The position numbers were made by a program, and so were the translations under genes. Shown here piece after piece: positions 1 through 12,130 of a DNA stretch of 64,000 nucleotides; within the stretch, counting starts at the first letter, position 1, and every line of letters begins with the position of its first letter. The DNA lies in assembly GCA_003508835.1 (NCBI GenBank), contig PUFA01000066.1, positions 620,001-684,000 on the forward strand, in the 5' to 3' direction. The DNA is from Eonycteris spelaea (taxonomy: Eukaryota; Chordata; Mammalia; Chiroptera; Pteropodidae). The notes under the pieces are model-generated. The model was given only the letters and a program-made list of their open reading frames with translations. It was not told the origin of the DNA and searched no databases.

Positions 1-1186
1 CATAAAACATTCCTATTGCCTTTGCACCTTTTTCAAAAAAATCAGTTGTCTATATATGTGTTCATGATATTCTCTTACTACTCTTTTAATGGCTATAGAA
101 TCTATAGTTACATCATCAATTTTATTCCTAATATTGGTAATTTGTGTCTTTTTTTTTTTCCTTATAAGTCTGGCTGGGCTTATCAATTTTATGATCTCCT
201 TAAAAAACAGCCTTTTATTTTTTTGTACTGATTTCCTGTTTTCTATTTCACTGATTTCTGCTTTTTTATTATTTCCTTTCTTCTGATTACTTTGGTTTGA
301 TTTGCTCTTCTTCTTAAATTTTCTTAAGGTAGAAACTGAGGTCATCAACTTGAGACCTTTCTTCTTCCAAATATAGGCATTTAGTGCTCTCAACTTTACC
401 CAAGTACTACTTCGGTGGCATCCCACAGATTTTCATATACTGTGTTTTCCTTTTCATTCCATTCCTTGTTTGACCTGATTAGTTAAAATTATGTTATTTG
501 GTTTGAAAGTACTGGGGGATTTTCTAGAGGTTTTCCGGTTAAGTTTTTAATTTAATTTTATTGTGGTGAGAGAACATACTTTCAATGACTTGAGTCCTTT
601 TCAGTTTGTTGAGACTAGTTTTACGGACAGATTTAATTTGTGGTCCATCTTGGGAAATGTCCCTTGCACACTTCAGAAGAATGTGTATTGCTGACTGGAG
701 TGTTCTATAAAGAGGAATGAGATCTACTTGGTTAATAGCGTTGTCGTCCAAACTTGTCATCTATTTGCTGATGTTCTGCCTACTTCTTTCATTGATTATA
801 GAGGGAGGGGTATCGAAATCTCCAACTGCAACTGTGAATGTATTTCTTCTCGATACTCTTTTTGTGTCATATATTTTGAAGCTGTGAAGGTGTACACATA
901 CTGAAAGTCGCTCTGCTCTTGATTAACTGATCTCTTTATCTTTATGAAATGAACTTCTTTATCCCTGGAAATATTTATTGCTCTGAGTCTGTTTTGTCTG
1001 ATATTAGTATAGTCACTCTAGCCTCCCTTTGGCTGGTACCATGGTATACATATTTTGCATCCTTTTACTTTTAACTTATTTGTGTCTTTACATTTAAAGT
1101 GAGTTTCTGGTAGATAATACATAATTTGATTTTGCTTTCTTATCCAATCTTGATAATCTTTACCTTTTAATTAGGGGTGTTTATAC
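1..1186 (-). mobile_element. L1 ORF2 relic, left part
   Basis: Minus strand, positions 13-426, translates to a decayed L1 ORF2 segment: ALNAYIWKKKGLKLMTSVST, ISEIENRKSVQKNKRLF and SPARLIRKKKKTQITNIRNK are recognisable landmarks between the endonuclease and reverse transcriptase domains. The sequence to 1186 continues the same element. It runs off the left edge. Confidence 0.85.
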
Positions 1187-1412
1187 CAATGGTTCTCAAT
1201 GCAGGGAGAGAAAGATTTTGTCCCCTTGGGGCATCTGGCAGTGGCTGGTGACATTTTTGGTGGTCACAAGTGGGGATGGGAGTATGTTACTGGCATCTAT
1301 GGGGTAGAGGTCAAGGATGTTATTAAACATCCAACATACACAAGACTTCCCCCAAAACAAAGAAATTATCCAGTACAGAGTGTCAATAATGCTCAGATTG
1401 AAATCCTGGTTT
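1187..1412 (+). mobile_element. MER20 (hAT) inserted in L1
   Basis: From GGTTCTCAATG to the AGATTGAAATCCTGG end it follows MER20: GACATTTTTGGTGGTCACAA, ACTGGCATCTATGGGG and AATTATCCAGTACAGAGTG. The flanks are consecutive in the L1 (TTTATACC before, catttacatttaatgtg after), so the insertion is younger than the L1. Confidence 0.8.
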
Positions 1413-2000
1413 ACATCATTTACATTTAATGTGATTACTGACATGGTTAGATTGAAATCTATCTTCTTTTTTTTTTCTTTTCTTTCCTTCATTCCCTCCT
1501 TTCCCCTTTATTCCTCTCTTTTTGATTGAGTATATTTTTCAAGATTGCATCTTCTCTCCTTTGGCTTATCAGCTCTAATTCCTAGAGTTGTTATTTTGGT
1601 GGCTGCATTAGGGTTTGAGTTTATGGTATCCATCTTTAATACTACATTTCTTACACTAGTGTTTATCTTCACCCAGCTTTTATGCTGTTGTTGTCATGCA
1701 TTTTACATATGTTATAAGCCTCACAATACATTGTTATTATTTGTGTTTAATCAGCCAATAGTATTTTAAAGAGACTTAGTACTGATTTTTGAAAACCTTA
1801 TATATTTACTATGTATTTAGAGTTTCTGATATTCTTCCTTACTTTCTGTAGATCCAAATTTCTTTTTAGAAAATATTCATGTATAGTTTAAACTATTTCC
1901 CTGTGTCCATACATTTCCAATCATTTCAGTAGCATCTCAAGGTCTAGAACGATGAAGGTAACAGAAACCCATGCTACTTCTCCATCTTATCAATGGCGGG
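1413..2000 (-). mobile_element. L1 ORF2 relic, right part
   Basis: Continuation of the antisense L1 after the MER20. Landmarks of old L1 ORF2 in antisense are CATTTACATTTAATGTGATT, GTTATAAGCCTCACAATACA and the run to CTGTAGATCCAAATTT. Confidence 0.75.
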
Positions 2001-2999
2001 TTAATAAATACAAACTATTATAGATAGTTCTTTGGTACGTCCTATAAAAATTTTCAAAATTATTTTTTTCCTAGCAATTAACCAAATTTTTAGATTTCTT
2101 TATTACCAAAACATGAATGCTAGAACTTATCTTTTGGTCAAACTGTGAGGCCATAAGCTCAACAGAGTCTAGAGTTATCAAATACTAGAAAATGATGATG
2201 TGCTCGTGCAGCATAAGGGCTTACCTGAGTGTGCTGAGTATAGGCAACAAGAATGGGGACCTCCTTTCATTTCTGGGGACCCTCTTTCATTCTAAGAATC
2301 CGTGACTAGAATATATTTCAACAAATTAACAATGATGTATATACAAGATTATTTTTAGTGTTCACAGCAATAACAAAAACAAACACAATTCAAATATCCA
2401 AATATAGCTCTAGCCAATCAATAATGACTGTCATACAGTAAAATATTTAATATCAGTAAAACTGGTAAATCTGATTTATAGTTACTAATATAAAGATCCT
2501 TAATTTTGCCATTTAAAGGAAAATATTTAAAGTATAATCACTTTCATAAATTGCTATACCTATACAGAAATATTTTAAAGGATCTTAATGAAAACAAAAC
2601 TTTAATCAATGTTAGGATTTTGATGTGATTCTTTTTAATTCTTTAAGTGTTTTCTGTTTTCGGTAATTAAAATTTCAACGAGTCATTTTTTTACAGTCAC
2701 AAATATAAGTATTTCAAATTTAAAGAAAATTTTCAATAGCCACATGTTGCTCGCTTAATATTATTCTCGGGTGGTATTTGGCGAACACTTCTCTCCCAAT
2801 CTTCCATCCCCACAAAACTGCTTCTCATCCTACCCTCTAAAGTCCCCAGTCGCTGAACCGTTCTCTCCCCTTACCCCGCTTACTGATTATCTTTGTTTGT
2901 TGCTATGTCCGGAACTAATTTTGATTTTCTTATATTGTCCTAATAGCATGTCAACAAGCATTGGTGAATTATCACACCCTTAATGAACCTGTGAATATC
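2001..2999. other. AT-rich stretch, no gene
   Basis: No coding signal. The segment at 2300-2480 resembles the low-complexity 3' region of an old L1 (AACAAAAACAAACACAATTC, AAATATCCA). Positions 2770-2960 are pyrimidine-rich and unassigned. Confidence 0.3.
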
Positions 3000-4330
3000 T
3001 TCACACAAAGCTCTCACCATACTAACGAAAGAAAGCTCTGTACTTTTGTCCAGCGTTATGAATGTGATGACTGCGGCATAGCCTTCAGCCACATCTCACA
3101 GCTTACTGGACATCAGAGAATTCACAAAGTCGAGAAAGCCCAAAGATATGCGAAGGCCTGTAGGCATCATTCACCATTTACAACACTCCAAAGAATTTAT
3201 ATTCTGGATCGACACTTTGAATGTAACCAATGTGGCAAAACCTTTAACAGAGCTTCAAACTTTATTCAACATCGGAACACGCACAATGAATGAAACCATA
3301 CAAATGTGAGGTGTCAGAAGGCCTTTCGGTTTCTCTCATCCTTGAATACACATCAGAACTTTCACGTTGGCAAGAGACTCAACTTGACTTGGCATCAAAA
3401 AATTCATATTCAAAAGAAAGTCTTTTGTCTGTAAATTTTGCCATAAGGCCTTTCACAATTTCTTAGAAAAAAAATTAACATGAAAAAATTCACATTAGAA
3501 AGAAATACTACACATGTAGTTACTGTAAAAAGGACTTCAGTCCATACTCAAAATTCATCATACATCAAAGAGTTCGTATTGAAGAGAGATTCTACAAATG
3601 TAATACTGTGAGAAACCCTTTAAAAGCAGCTCAAACCTTAATAAACATCAAAAAATTCATATTGGAGAGAAACCCTTTTCATGTAATAAATGTAAAAAGA
3701 CCTTTTCTCAGTTCATAGATCTTAGCTGCCATCAACAAGTCCATACTGGAGCGAAACTTTACTTAAGTAGTAACTGTGAAAAGACCTTCGTCCGCTTCTC
3801 AGATCTAACTCAACACCAAAGAACTCAAACTGGAGAGAGACTCTACAGATGTAATGTTTGGGGAAAAGCCTTGAGATGTCACTCAAACCTTACTAAGCAT
3901 CGATAACTTTGTTCTGAAGAGAGGCCCTTTAAATGTAATAAATGTGAAAAGACTTTCTGCTATTGCTCAGACCTTAATCAATATAAAAAAACTCATACTA
4001 AAGAGAAACCCTAAAAATGCAATAAATGTCAAAAGGTTTTTAATAATAATTCAAATCTTAAGAGACACAAGAAAGTCCATACTGAAGAGAAACCTTTTAT
4101 ATGTAATCAATGTGGAAAAGCTTTCAGCCTAAATTCAAAAATTTCTTGACATCAGAAAACTCATGCTAAAAAAAAGCCTACCTAAAAGTATATAGAAGAA
4201 GCAAAAAGCCTTTTAAAAATACTCACCTCTTACTCAAAATTTGAAATTTAAATCAAAGAAATCAATGTGGAAAGGTTTTTAGTCAAAACCAAATTCTTCA
4301 TAAATTCATCCAGTATGAAACAGTTTAGAA
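3000..4330 (+). pseudogene. Decayed C2H2 zinc-finger array
   Basis: About thirteen degenerate C2H2 finger units on the plus strand, e.g. YECDDCGIAFSHISQLTGHQ at 3058, FECNQCGKTFNRASNFIQH near 3220 and [15 protein letters not shown] near 4095. HTGEKP-type linkers are partly kept. Stops and frameshifts interrupt it repeatedly (TGA after HRNTHNE near 3291, TAA near 3904 and 4012, TGA near 4147). It is opposite in strand to the ZNF334-like KRAB exons 1.8 kb away. No KRAB exon is seen for it on its own strand. It may be a relic of another gene of this zinc-finger cluster. Confidence 0.8.
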
Positions 4331-6087
4331 ATATAAATACATATATGTTGAAGAAACAGGGAGATGTGATCAGAAATGTACTTTTTATATTCCATTGACT
4401 TGATTCTTTGAGCAAAGATTTCTAAACATGTTTAACCAACACACTGAAATCGGGTAAGACAGTTTCTATGGTGAGAAGTAGATTAAGAGGCAGCTGGAAG
4501 GGTGTAGTGAAAAGAACAGATTCATTTTGCTGTCTGTTCATAATCCATTTTTACTGGATGGGTAAAATCATATTTTTAATAGAGGTAGCTCTCCAAAGTC
4601 GTAAACTTTTTGTAGGGAAAGGATGCAACCCTAACCTAAGCATAGGTCAGGAAAAGAAAAGCTGTCTCTTTGGAATTAGGAATTAGAACTATTAGAGAAG
4701 AAGAAACTTTGCCAGTGGATAATAAAAGACAAAAGGATGATCATGTATCAAAAAACTAAAGGATAAAACATTAAGAGGGCAGACATGAGAAATCCAAAGG
4801 TCACAGGTTGGTGGGTGAATAGATGGTTTCTGCTGCCTTGTCTAAATGGATATAACTCTGAGACATCCAGCCTCCCTGAATAGTTCGCACCATTCTTAGA
4901 CGTGTCCAGAGAACCAAGAGAAGATGGGAAAATACAATGTCTCTGGGACTTAGATTCAGGACACAGAGAACCCGTTACTTGTAGTGTTGTCTTATTTGAA
5001 ATAAATTGATATCCTGCGTGTGTTAATAAATAAATGCTAAGTTTTCTAATATATGCCAACACTGGTGTGTAATGTTGAATACGTTTAGGCCTTCTGTCAG
5101 AAATCTAATTACGCTTTCCTGAATCTGTTGCCATAATCATTAGTGGCAACTTAGCCTTGTTCAGCGAAGTGGGGTGGGTATGAGACTGGCCTTAACCCGT
5201 AGACAGCGATGGGAAGACAGTATTCTTCCCTGGGGTTCATTCCCTGATCTTTCTGCTTCCTCTGCTTTCCCAGATACGACAGTGGCTGCCACAGATCTAA
5301 ACTGCTGTGTAATCCCCAGGGTGAGACAAACAAGGCGCTGTGGGCACAACACTTAAGAAGGCACTCGTTCTCAGGGTCATGCAGGCGCCTGAGAGGTCAT
5401 TCTGGGACCACCCTAGTCCCCACGCTGCTCAGCCCACACGCTCCTTTTTGTGCAAGTTCCCACGTCACTGCCAAAATTTCATATTCACTCCTCAATTCTC
5501 TATAATACCGACCATCTCTCTGAGGTTCATTTCTCTTGATCACGCGTTCTCACCTTCTCTAAGTGCTTACTCGACTCTTCTTAAGTTTTGTGCCCACGGT
5601 GCCTCATCTAACTCCACCCTAGTGGGGCTGAAAATAGAAAGTGAAACCGAGTGATTACTCAGTTACAAGACAGAGCGAAAAATGGGAGGTAAATAGACAA
5701 ATCATGCAAATCAAGCAAGATTTATTTTTTAAGACACATGTATGAATGTCCGAAGATATAACAGGACTATGACAACGGGGTGGAGGTAAAGTAGGCAACA
5801 GAGAATGCCACAGAAATAAAAGTTCAAGGTATAGTGAAGGAGGAACTGGGCTCTGGGGAGAGGTAACTTAGGGGCAAAAATCTTCATAAATTTCTATTAA
5901 AGGAGTACATTTATTCAGGGACAGTGTGTTTAAGGTACCTGAAGCATGACAGTTAATCCGCAGCAACTTCCAAAGATCTGGGCCTATAAGAAGATTCCTG
6001 AGAAACATCACAAAGATGCCAACTACGATTACTAACTACCCTGGAACTCTCATTTCCACCGTTTCTACCTGCTCAGGCGTCACTCAC
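4331..6087. other. Unassigned intergenic stretch
   Basis: No convincing exon, RNA gene or named repeat. Short open frames on both strands (longest about 104 codons) lack recognisable domains. The downstream zinc-finger exon of the minus-strand KRAB gene is not here. Confidence 0.4.
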
Positions 6088-6181
6088 CTGGGTAGTTCTG
6101 ACTTGAGAATTCCTCCACTGTCACGGTTCTTCTCTCTGTTCCAGTTTGAAGATCACATCTGGTTTGCAGAATGATACAGAA
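6088..6181 (-). pseudogene. ZNF334: ZNF334-like KRAB-B exon, decayed
   Basis: KPDVIFKLEQREEP followed by EEFSSQNYP and a good donor (CCCAG|GTGAGT) identify a KRAB-B exon; the human gene has KPDVIFKLEQGEEP. Two further single-base deletions are apparent, one just before KPDV and one after EEP (which gives an in-frame TGA). The acceptor AG expected near 6181 is not present. With the KRAB-A lesion this makes a functional KRAB protein unlikely. The zinc-finger exon would lie at lower coordinates on this strand; none is found down to position 1. Confidence 0.75.
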
Positions 6182-6451
6182 CGTGGACCAAGCGTCGACC
6201 TGGGGACTCTAAAGGATGAAGTAAGTATAGCTTTAGAAGTGCGACAAAGATGCCAGTAATATGTCGGTAAGGCTAGAACATTCCAGGAGAGGGTGGCTGG
6301 CGGGACAACAGTGACCACACACACACACTTCTACTGCCTCAAAGGGTTTAATCGCCTTTCTCCCCTGACGTAAAGCTAATAAAATCCAACATGTTTCAAA
6401 ACACAGAGCAAATGCATGCTTTTGAGAGTTACACAAGGAAACTATACTCAC

Positions 6452-6577
6452 TTGCTGACGCTAGGCTGCTAGAGTTCTCCAGCACCACATCCCTGCACCG
6501 GAGTCTCTGCCAGGGTCAAGTTGCTGCCACTCCTCCTGGGTGAGGTTCATGGTCAAGTCGTTAAATGAAACTGATCT
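6452..6577 (-). pseudogene. ZNF334: ZNF334-like KRAB-A exon, frameshifted
   Basis: 126 bp, against 127 bp in a standard KRAB-A exon, flanked by intact acceptor (TTTCAG) and donor (A|GTGAGT). It encodes RSVSFNDLTMNLTQEEWQQL DP; then one base is missing, and the expected continuation (QRLRCRDVVLENSSSLASA) is found one frame away. In the original frame a TAG stop follows near 6461. The DP-x-QRLLYRDVMLENY core needed for KAP1 binding is thus out of frame. The FNDLT/TQEEWQQLDP wording is closest to recalled human ZNF334, and position next to OCSTAMP supports this. Confidence 0.75.
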
Positions 6578-7477
6578 CTGAAAGAATGAGCTTAATCTGA
6601 GGTAATCAGAATTTGGTGACATAAAATACAGGGGGACATCAAGTATAAGGAGACTGCTGTCATGGCTAATAGAGTCATAAAGAGACATATTTTGTGAGAG
6701 GGTAAAAATTTAGAACTATCCTGTCGCTGTGTTCATTTTTTTTTTAAATTTAATTTTTAAATTTTTACTGAACTTACATCATGTTCCTAGAGCTATTCTA
6801 ATTCGTCAGATTGCTAACTCACATAAAATGCACGATCCTCAAGAAGCACACATACGACAGGGTGGTGTAAATAGACAACCACATCTTCAGTAAAGAGCAG
6901 TGAAGGACATATGTGCAGAATAAAGGGTGACCACAAAGGGAGAAAGCCAGTCCTATTCTGTATTATCAGGCTTCTGGAGGGGGTGATACTCCTATTCCTG
7001 AAACACACATAGTGTTTTGGAGGGATGCGAGCATTATGGAATATATGCAGGCTTAAAACACACATGGGAACTTTGGAGAACTACAAATATCTCAGTATGG
7101 AAGGATAATGAGGAGCTGGACAGAAGGCAGAGAAAAGAGGGACTTTCTTCTAAAAAAAATGACTCTTAAAAGTTTTAAGTCTTAAAACTTTTTGGATGGT
7201 ATAACACATCAGTAAAACATGCATGCACACACATGTACTTTTACTTAGGAATTATAATGTATCTGAGTTACTTTAAGCTACATATTAATATCAGTAAAGC
7301 TCAATTATTTTCTCATTCTTTTAGCCAAAATACCAATGTGAATAGAAGCCCAGTGGACCCGTGGGGTGCTCCCTAGCCTCTGCTTTGGAGACCACTGTTG
7401 TGAATAATGGAAATCCATAAAGAGACATTTGTCAGTGAGGACTGAAGTTTTGTGATCAAGCTTGTATTTCAGAGCAT

Positions 7478-7650
7478 AAGGGTCGACAAACTACAGCCTG
7501 CGGGCCAAATCCAGCCCACTGAGCCAAATGTGGCCAGATCCATTTGTTTACACATCATCTACAACTGCTTTCATGTTATAAAGCTGTGCTGAATAGATCT
7601 GACAGAGACCATATGGCGAGCAAAGCCAAAAAGACTTATTATCTGGTTCT
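7478..7650 (-). mobile_element. hAT-like non-autonomous element
   Basis: Begins GTCGACAAACTACAGCCTGC GGGCC and contains ACAGAGACCATATGGCGAGC, the standard end and core of the same family as at 18,975, 47,388, 58,993 and 63,277. Lies in the ZNF334-like intron. Confidence 0.65.
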
Positions 7651-8089
7651 TTAATAATGAGAAATTGCTTAAAGGTCAAATTAGAGGGGAAGAAAACTAG
7701 AACACCACTGCGAAACAGGACCCCAGGTAGGGCTCCAGCGGGGATGGGAAGGAAGGAACCAATCTCACATGATGAGGAACAAGAGATGACCACTAACAGG
7801 CTGTGCCATTGGAGATATAATGTCTAGTCCATTCTGTAAGATCGGCTGGGTAGGCGCTAGTGTGATGCTAAGATTAAGGGAAAAAAAGAATTGAGCATAG
7901 GAGGCTGATGCGCTGCTGTTTAAGACGCTGTGCTTGAAACGTCTGGGGAGTAAACAAGTACCGATGTCCAGTGGGCAGCTGGATATACGGTTCTGGAGCT
8001 CGGAGGACAGAGAAGCCAGAGTGGTGATCAAAAGCTATATCTGAAGGTATAAATAATGAGGAAGACCTCATGAACTTATATGGAGTGAT

Positions 8090-8410
8090 TTCCAGGCTAT
8101 ACCAGTAAGTGGAAAAAGCCAAGTGCAAACGAATATCTATAGTATGGTACCTTTTATTAAGAAATAAGGGGATATAAGAAAATAAACAACTGTTCATGTG
8201 TACAAAAAATACAGAAAGGATAAACTAGAAACCAATGAATGTGGTCATCCTCAGGGGATAGGTGAGAATACATGAAAAAAAAAATAGGAGAAGAGAAATG
8301 GGGTAGAAAGGACAAGGAGGAAGTGACACTTCTCTACATGTGTCTTTCTACACGGTTATGATTCTTGCAACTATGGTAATGTCACATATCCCCAAAATAA
8401 ACAATTAAAA
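8090..8410 (+). mobile_element. Old L1 (L1ME/L1M5-type) 3' end
   Basis: Shows the L1M 3' series ACCAGTAAGTGGAAAAAGCC, AGTATGGTACCTTTT, GAAAGGATAAACTAGAAACC and an A-rich end (CCAAAATAAACAATTAAAA). Confidence 0.6.
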
Positions 8411-8469
8411 TCAACCAGGATGAGGAAAGAGAACTGCAAACAGAATACAAACAGTAACGAATGAACCTA

Positions 8470-8720
8470 ACTACAGTAAGTCCTCACTTAACATTGTCGA
8501 TAGCTTCTACATTTAGGCCAAAGGATGCAGAACGGAACCAGTGTTACCATAGGTTAATTGATATAAACTAGAGTTGAGTCCCTATGGCAACATCAATGTC
8601 ATAACATTGAACAAAAGGACCTGCTATATATTAAAATTAAATAATATAACTACAGTGAAGGGGATGAAGAACCATAATAATTTTGGAGAAGAGTATTTTA
8701 ACTACATTCTGTATGGCTAA
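8470..8720. repeat. Interspersed repeat, family not named
   Basis: ACAGTAAGTCCTCACTTAAC, TTACCATAGGTTAATTGATA and AACTAGAGTTGAGTCCCTA are phrases I know from a widespread old mammalian repeat, but I cannot name the family with confidence. Confidence 0.4.
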
Positions 8721-9492
8721 AAGAACTGTACATGAAGATACTCGTTAGGGAATTCGTTTTTCATGTGGGGTGTGGATCAGCTATTCTTAAACTACCTCAA
8801 AAGTACACTTGGATGAGCAAATAATATAAAGCGGATGATAAGAGCCAGGTTTCTCCCTGTCAGACTGAACAGTTGTAAATTAGGAAAAGGGAAGGCTGGA
8901 CTGAGCCCTACAAAATTAGTGGCCAGTAAAGCGTCAAGGTCATGGGAGACAAAGACGGTCCTGTATTGCAGGAGGATAAGGAGACATGACCACCGAATGC
9001 AATGTGGCATCCTAGGTTGGATCCCTGAACTGAAGAAGAAATTAGTGGAACTGGCAAAATTTGAATAAGACAGACTACATTGTATTAATGTTAATTCCGT
9101 TTGATCACTGTACTGTGCTTTGCTTGGGTGTAAAGTCACAGGAAACCCACCGCATTTTTTTCACAGTTTTTTTTTTTTTTGGACAAGACTGGCCTCTATG
9201 TCGCTTATTCAAAGATCATCTAAGAAAATGTTCACATATAAATGACAGGAAAGCCATACTCAGAGCCAGTGGAGGACTACATCTATATTGTCTGGGCCTC
9301 CCTGGCACAACTTGAATAAACCTATAGAAACCTGATTTCTGTATATTTATGTCGATCTTCCAGTGTTGATCTGGTACACTTTTCCCTGATGATGAATTTG
9401 CATATTTCTACTATTTCACTTGAATGTACACTACTGTAAGCCATTCTGAAATCCACTGTAGAATGTGGGAAGTAAATCCATAAACGACTTAC

Positions 9493-9551
9493 CTGGGATT
9501 TGTTCATTTCTGGACGCTCTCGAGAAAGGTCCAAGAGTGTTGATACCAGGG
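9493..9551 (-). pseudogene. ZNF334: ZNF334-like gene, first coding exon (MNKSQ)
   Basis: The exon ends ATG AAC AAA TCC CAG followed by a perfect GTAAGT donor; a plausible acceptor (TTGCCCAG) puts its start at 9551. A five-codon first coding exon ending in Gln is typical of KRAB zinc-finger genes, and phase 0 joins directly to the KRAB-A exon, giving MNKSQ|RSVSFNDLT. This exon itself carries no lesion. Confidence 0.65.
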
Positions 9552-11529
9552 CTGGGCAAGGAAGAATGGAGAATGGAATTATGAGCGATCTGGCTAACAT
9601 AGCAGCTCTTACAATTACCTACCCAGAAAATGACCTATTTTAAATGGCCCTTTGATAATTCTGGTACTGGAAGTTACAGGAAACAACACAATGAGGAACT
9701 AGCCACTTGTCCATTTAAAATTCTGAAATGGTCACACAGAACTTTTCGTACTGAATGTAAACAGTTGCTTTCTATGGAATTAATGTATGCCTTTGAAAAA
9801 ATTAAAAATAACCTGAATCCAATAAAAGGAGATTGGGGAACAAAATTTAGTATATAGAAAGTATGGAATATTATTCTAGCCTTAAAATTGATTTTAGGAT
9901 TAAAATATTTATTGGTATGGGAAAATGCTGACATTGTCAGTTACCTATTTCCCTATATTTTTTAGCCACTTGAGATCAGATAATTCGGAGATCAGAAAAA
10001 GGAATGCACGGACTTTAAGATCTTTCTTTTTGTTTGGTCTCCCTTAGAGTTTCTCAAGAGGCTCTTGTGATAGAGGACAGAGCCCTGACTTGGGAATTCA
10101 AAGACCCAAATTTAGTTCTTGGCTTTCTCACTAGCAAACTGCATGACTGAATAACTATTTATCTTTCAAGTTCTAAATTTAAAATAAGGCAAAAGTAATA
10201 GTTAAAAACCCTCTCTTTAACTTTCACCATGTGATTCTATAAGGGAGAAAGTCAGTGAATCCTGAGTGTGGGGACGGACATGGTTTGAGCAGCTCAGAAT
10301 AGAGATGGTAGGAAATGACATGTATGTGTCAGGAAGTGATAAATAATTCCTTCAGCTATGCCTGGTACCCCTTTCCTACAACTCACACTCACAAACCCTC
10401 CAATAAAGTGTCTCTTCCTGTAAGATCTGCACCCTGCCCATTCCCTTCGATGCAGCTCACATCTTTCTTTTGAAAGCTCAACACTTAGTTCTGAGCCACA
10501 ATAATCAATGGTCTCTGAATAGGGTGTTACCACCCAGTATTTGCATAGACTGAAGAGGAGAATTCTGGCCCAGTGACTCTTGTGTTCCTTTCAAGGATCT
10601 GTCAGCTTCCATGCTGAAATTCTAGCGAGAGGTTTCAGTTCAAAAACATGTTCTTCCAGGTGTAACTTCTGTTCCCGGGGCCTTCTTTTTACTTCATGGA
10701 ATGGTCTGTTTCAAACTGGGCCTAGGGCCACATTTCCAGTACCTAGAATCTACACTTGGAGTCCCAAGGCTCGAATGCCTGGTAAGCTGGACCTTTCCCA
10801 AAATCTAATCAGGGCTGCTCTGGAGTGAGACAACACTGCAGGGGGCAGGACAAAACCTCAATTATACCTTGTAACCTAAGGGAAATAGGCCAAATGGTTT
10901 GATTATCAAAATGCATAGCTAACTGCTTCCTAGGGTACACATAGGATAAGTCACTGTGCCAGAGAAAACACCATGAGTGTAGGTAGAGGGGAATGTATAT
11001 TATAAAGAGCATGAGAGAGACTAGGAGTAAAATAACTCTTGTTTTAAAACTCAACTCATTCACCAGTGAGCAAATCACTTTAGCTGTCTGCAAATGAGAG
11101 TTTTAAATGTGCTCCAACAGGGGTGGTAATACAGGCCTCAGCCTGGTTCTTAGGATATCTAAACATTTTCTACATAGAAAGTAGGGGATACTATCAGAAG
11201 AATGATCTTCACAAGTGCTTTCTTGTTCTACCTCAGCACAACCCTATGAGGCAAATATTATTCAGATATTCATTCGACAGGTCGGGTTGGGGGGAGAGTT
11301 AGAATAAACAACGCGCCCAGGGATGGAGGATCTCATCTGAATCCAAGCTCTTAAAACTTTGCGTAGTTCTGTGAACACCTCCGCCCCCGAATCTTTCACT
11401 GAAATCTTTTCTAGTTAAATCTACACCCTCACCATCTTCAAGCAGTTCACGGCTTTCTTTTACTAACGTCAGTATGGAATAACTAATATAATGGTAATAT
11501 TTAATTCTCATATTTGTTCCCTTCTCTAC
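9552..11529. other. 5' intron of the ZNF334-like gene
   Basis: Contains a plus-strand MIR at about 10,060-10,200 (AGAGCCCTGACTTGGGAATT, AACTGCATGACTG) and a minus-strand MIR fragment at 11,190-11,320 (CAACCCTATGAGGCAAATAT). The rest is unassigned. No additional coding exon recognised. Confidence 0.4.
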
Positions 11530-12130
11530 CGCGCTCTAGAACTTTTCAACCCAGCCCGCCGGCTGCAGATCCAAGTGCATCGTTGGAACTTCTGGAATCA
11601 GATTTTAGCTAGTTGGCAGCACAAACTTTTCACACCTTCTTCAGGGAAAGAAGGGCAGCAGAGAGCGCCCAACACGCGGCCGGCAGGTCAGGAGCCCAGC
11701 CCTCCCTCGCTGCCTTTCTCCGGGACCACTGGAAACCCGCTCCAGGGACTCCCTCCAGGGATGGGAAGCGAGCCCGCGCCGACCCTCCGCGAACCGAGGC
11801 CGGCCGCCTCCGCGCAGTCCCACCCTTCCCTCTGACCCCCGACGAGAGCTCGGGGCTCCCCGCCAGCCTTTCCTCTAACTTGGGGGTACACCCGCTTGCC
11901 TCCAGTTCGCACCTGGACAGAGGACGGCAAAATGAGAGGTTCAAAGATGCTGCAGGACTGAGCCCAGGAGGAGCCTGGGGAACCGGAAATAATCTCCCAG
12001 GTAGAACACCTAAGGGCACATGCGCAGAAGAGGCTTCCGGGCGCCCTTCGTGGGATTCCTCAAGGGAAGCTGGACCGCTTTCCCGACTCCATTCCCCACA
12101 AGGCACCGCGGCGGCCTCCCGAGTGGTCCT
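11530..12130 (-). promoter_or_regulatory. CpG island, probable ZNF334-like gene promoter
   Basis: About 600 bp with roughly 40 CpG dinucleotides, in sharp contrast to CpG-poor surroundings. It lies about 2 kb upstream of the first coding exon of the KRAB gene on the minus strand and is the only CpG island I see in the window. The open frames on both strands here are by-products of high GC. The 5' non-coding exon boundary cannot be fixed from sequence alone, and a divergent plus-strand transcript is possible. Confidence 0.7.

Noticed and set aside
13..426. 137-codon lysine-rich protein on the minus strand
   Set aside because: It is a piece of L1 ORF2 between endonuclease and reverse transcriptase, not an independent gene.
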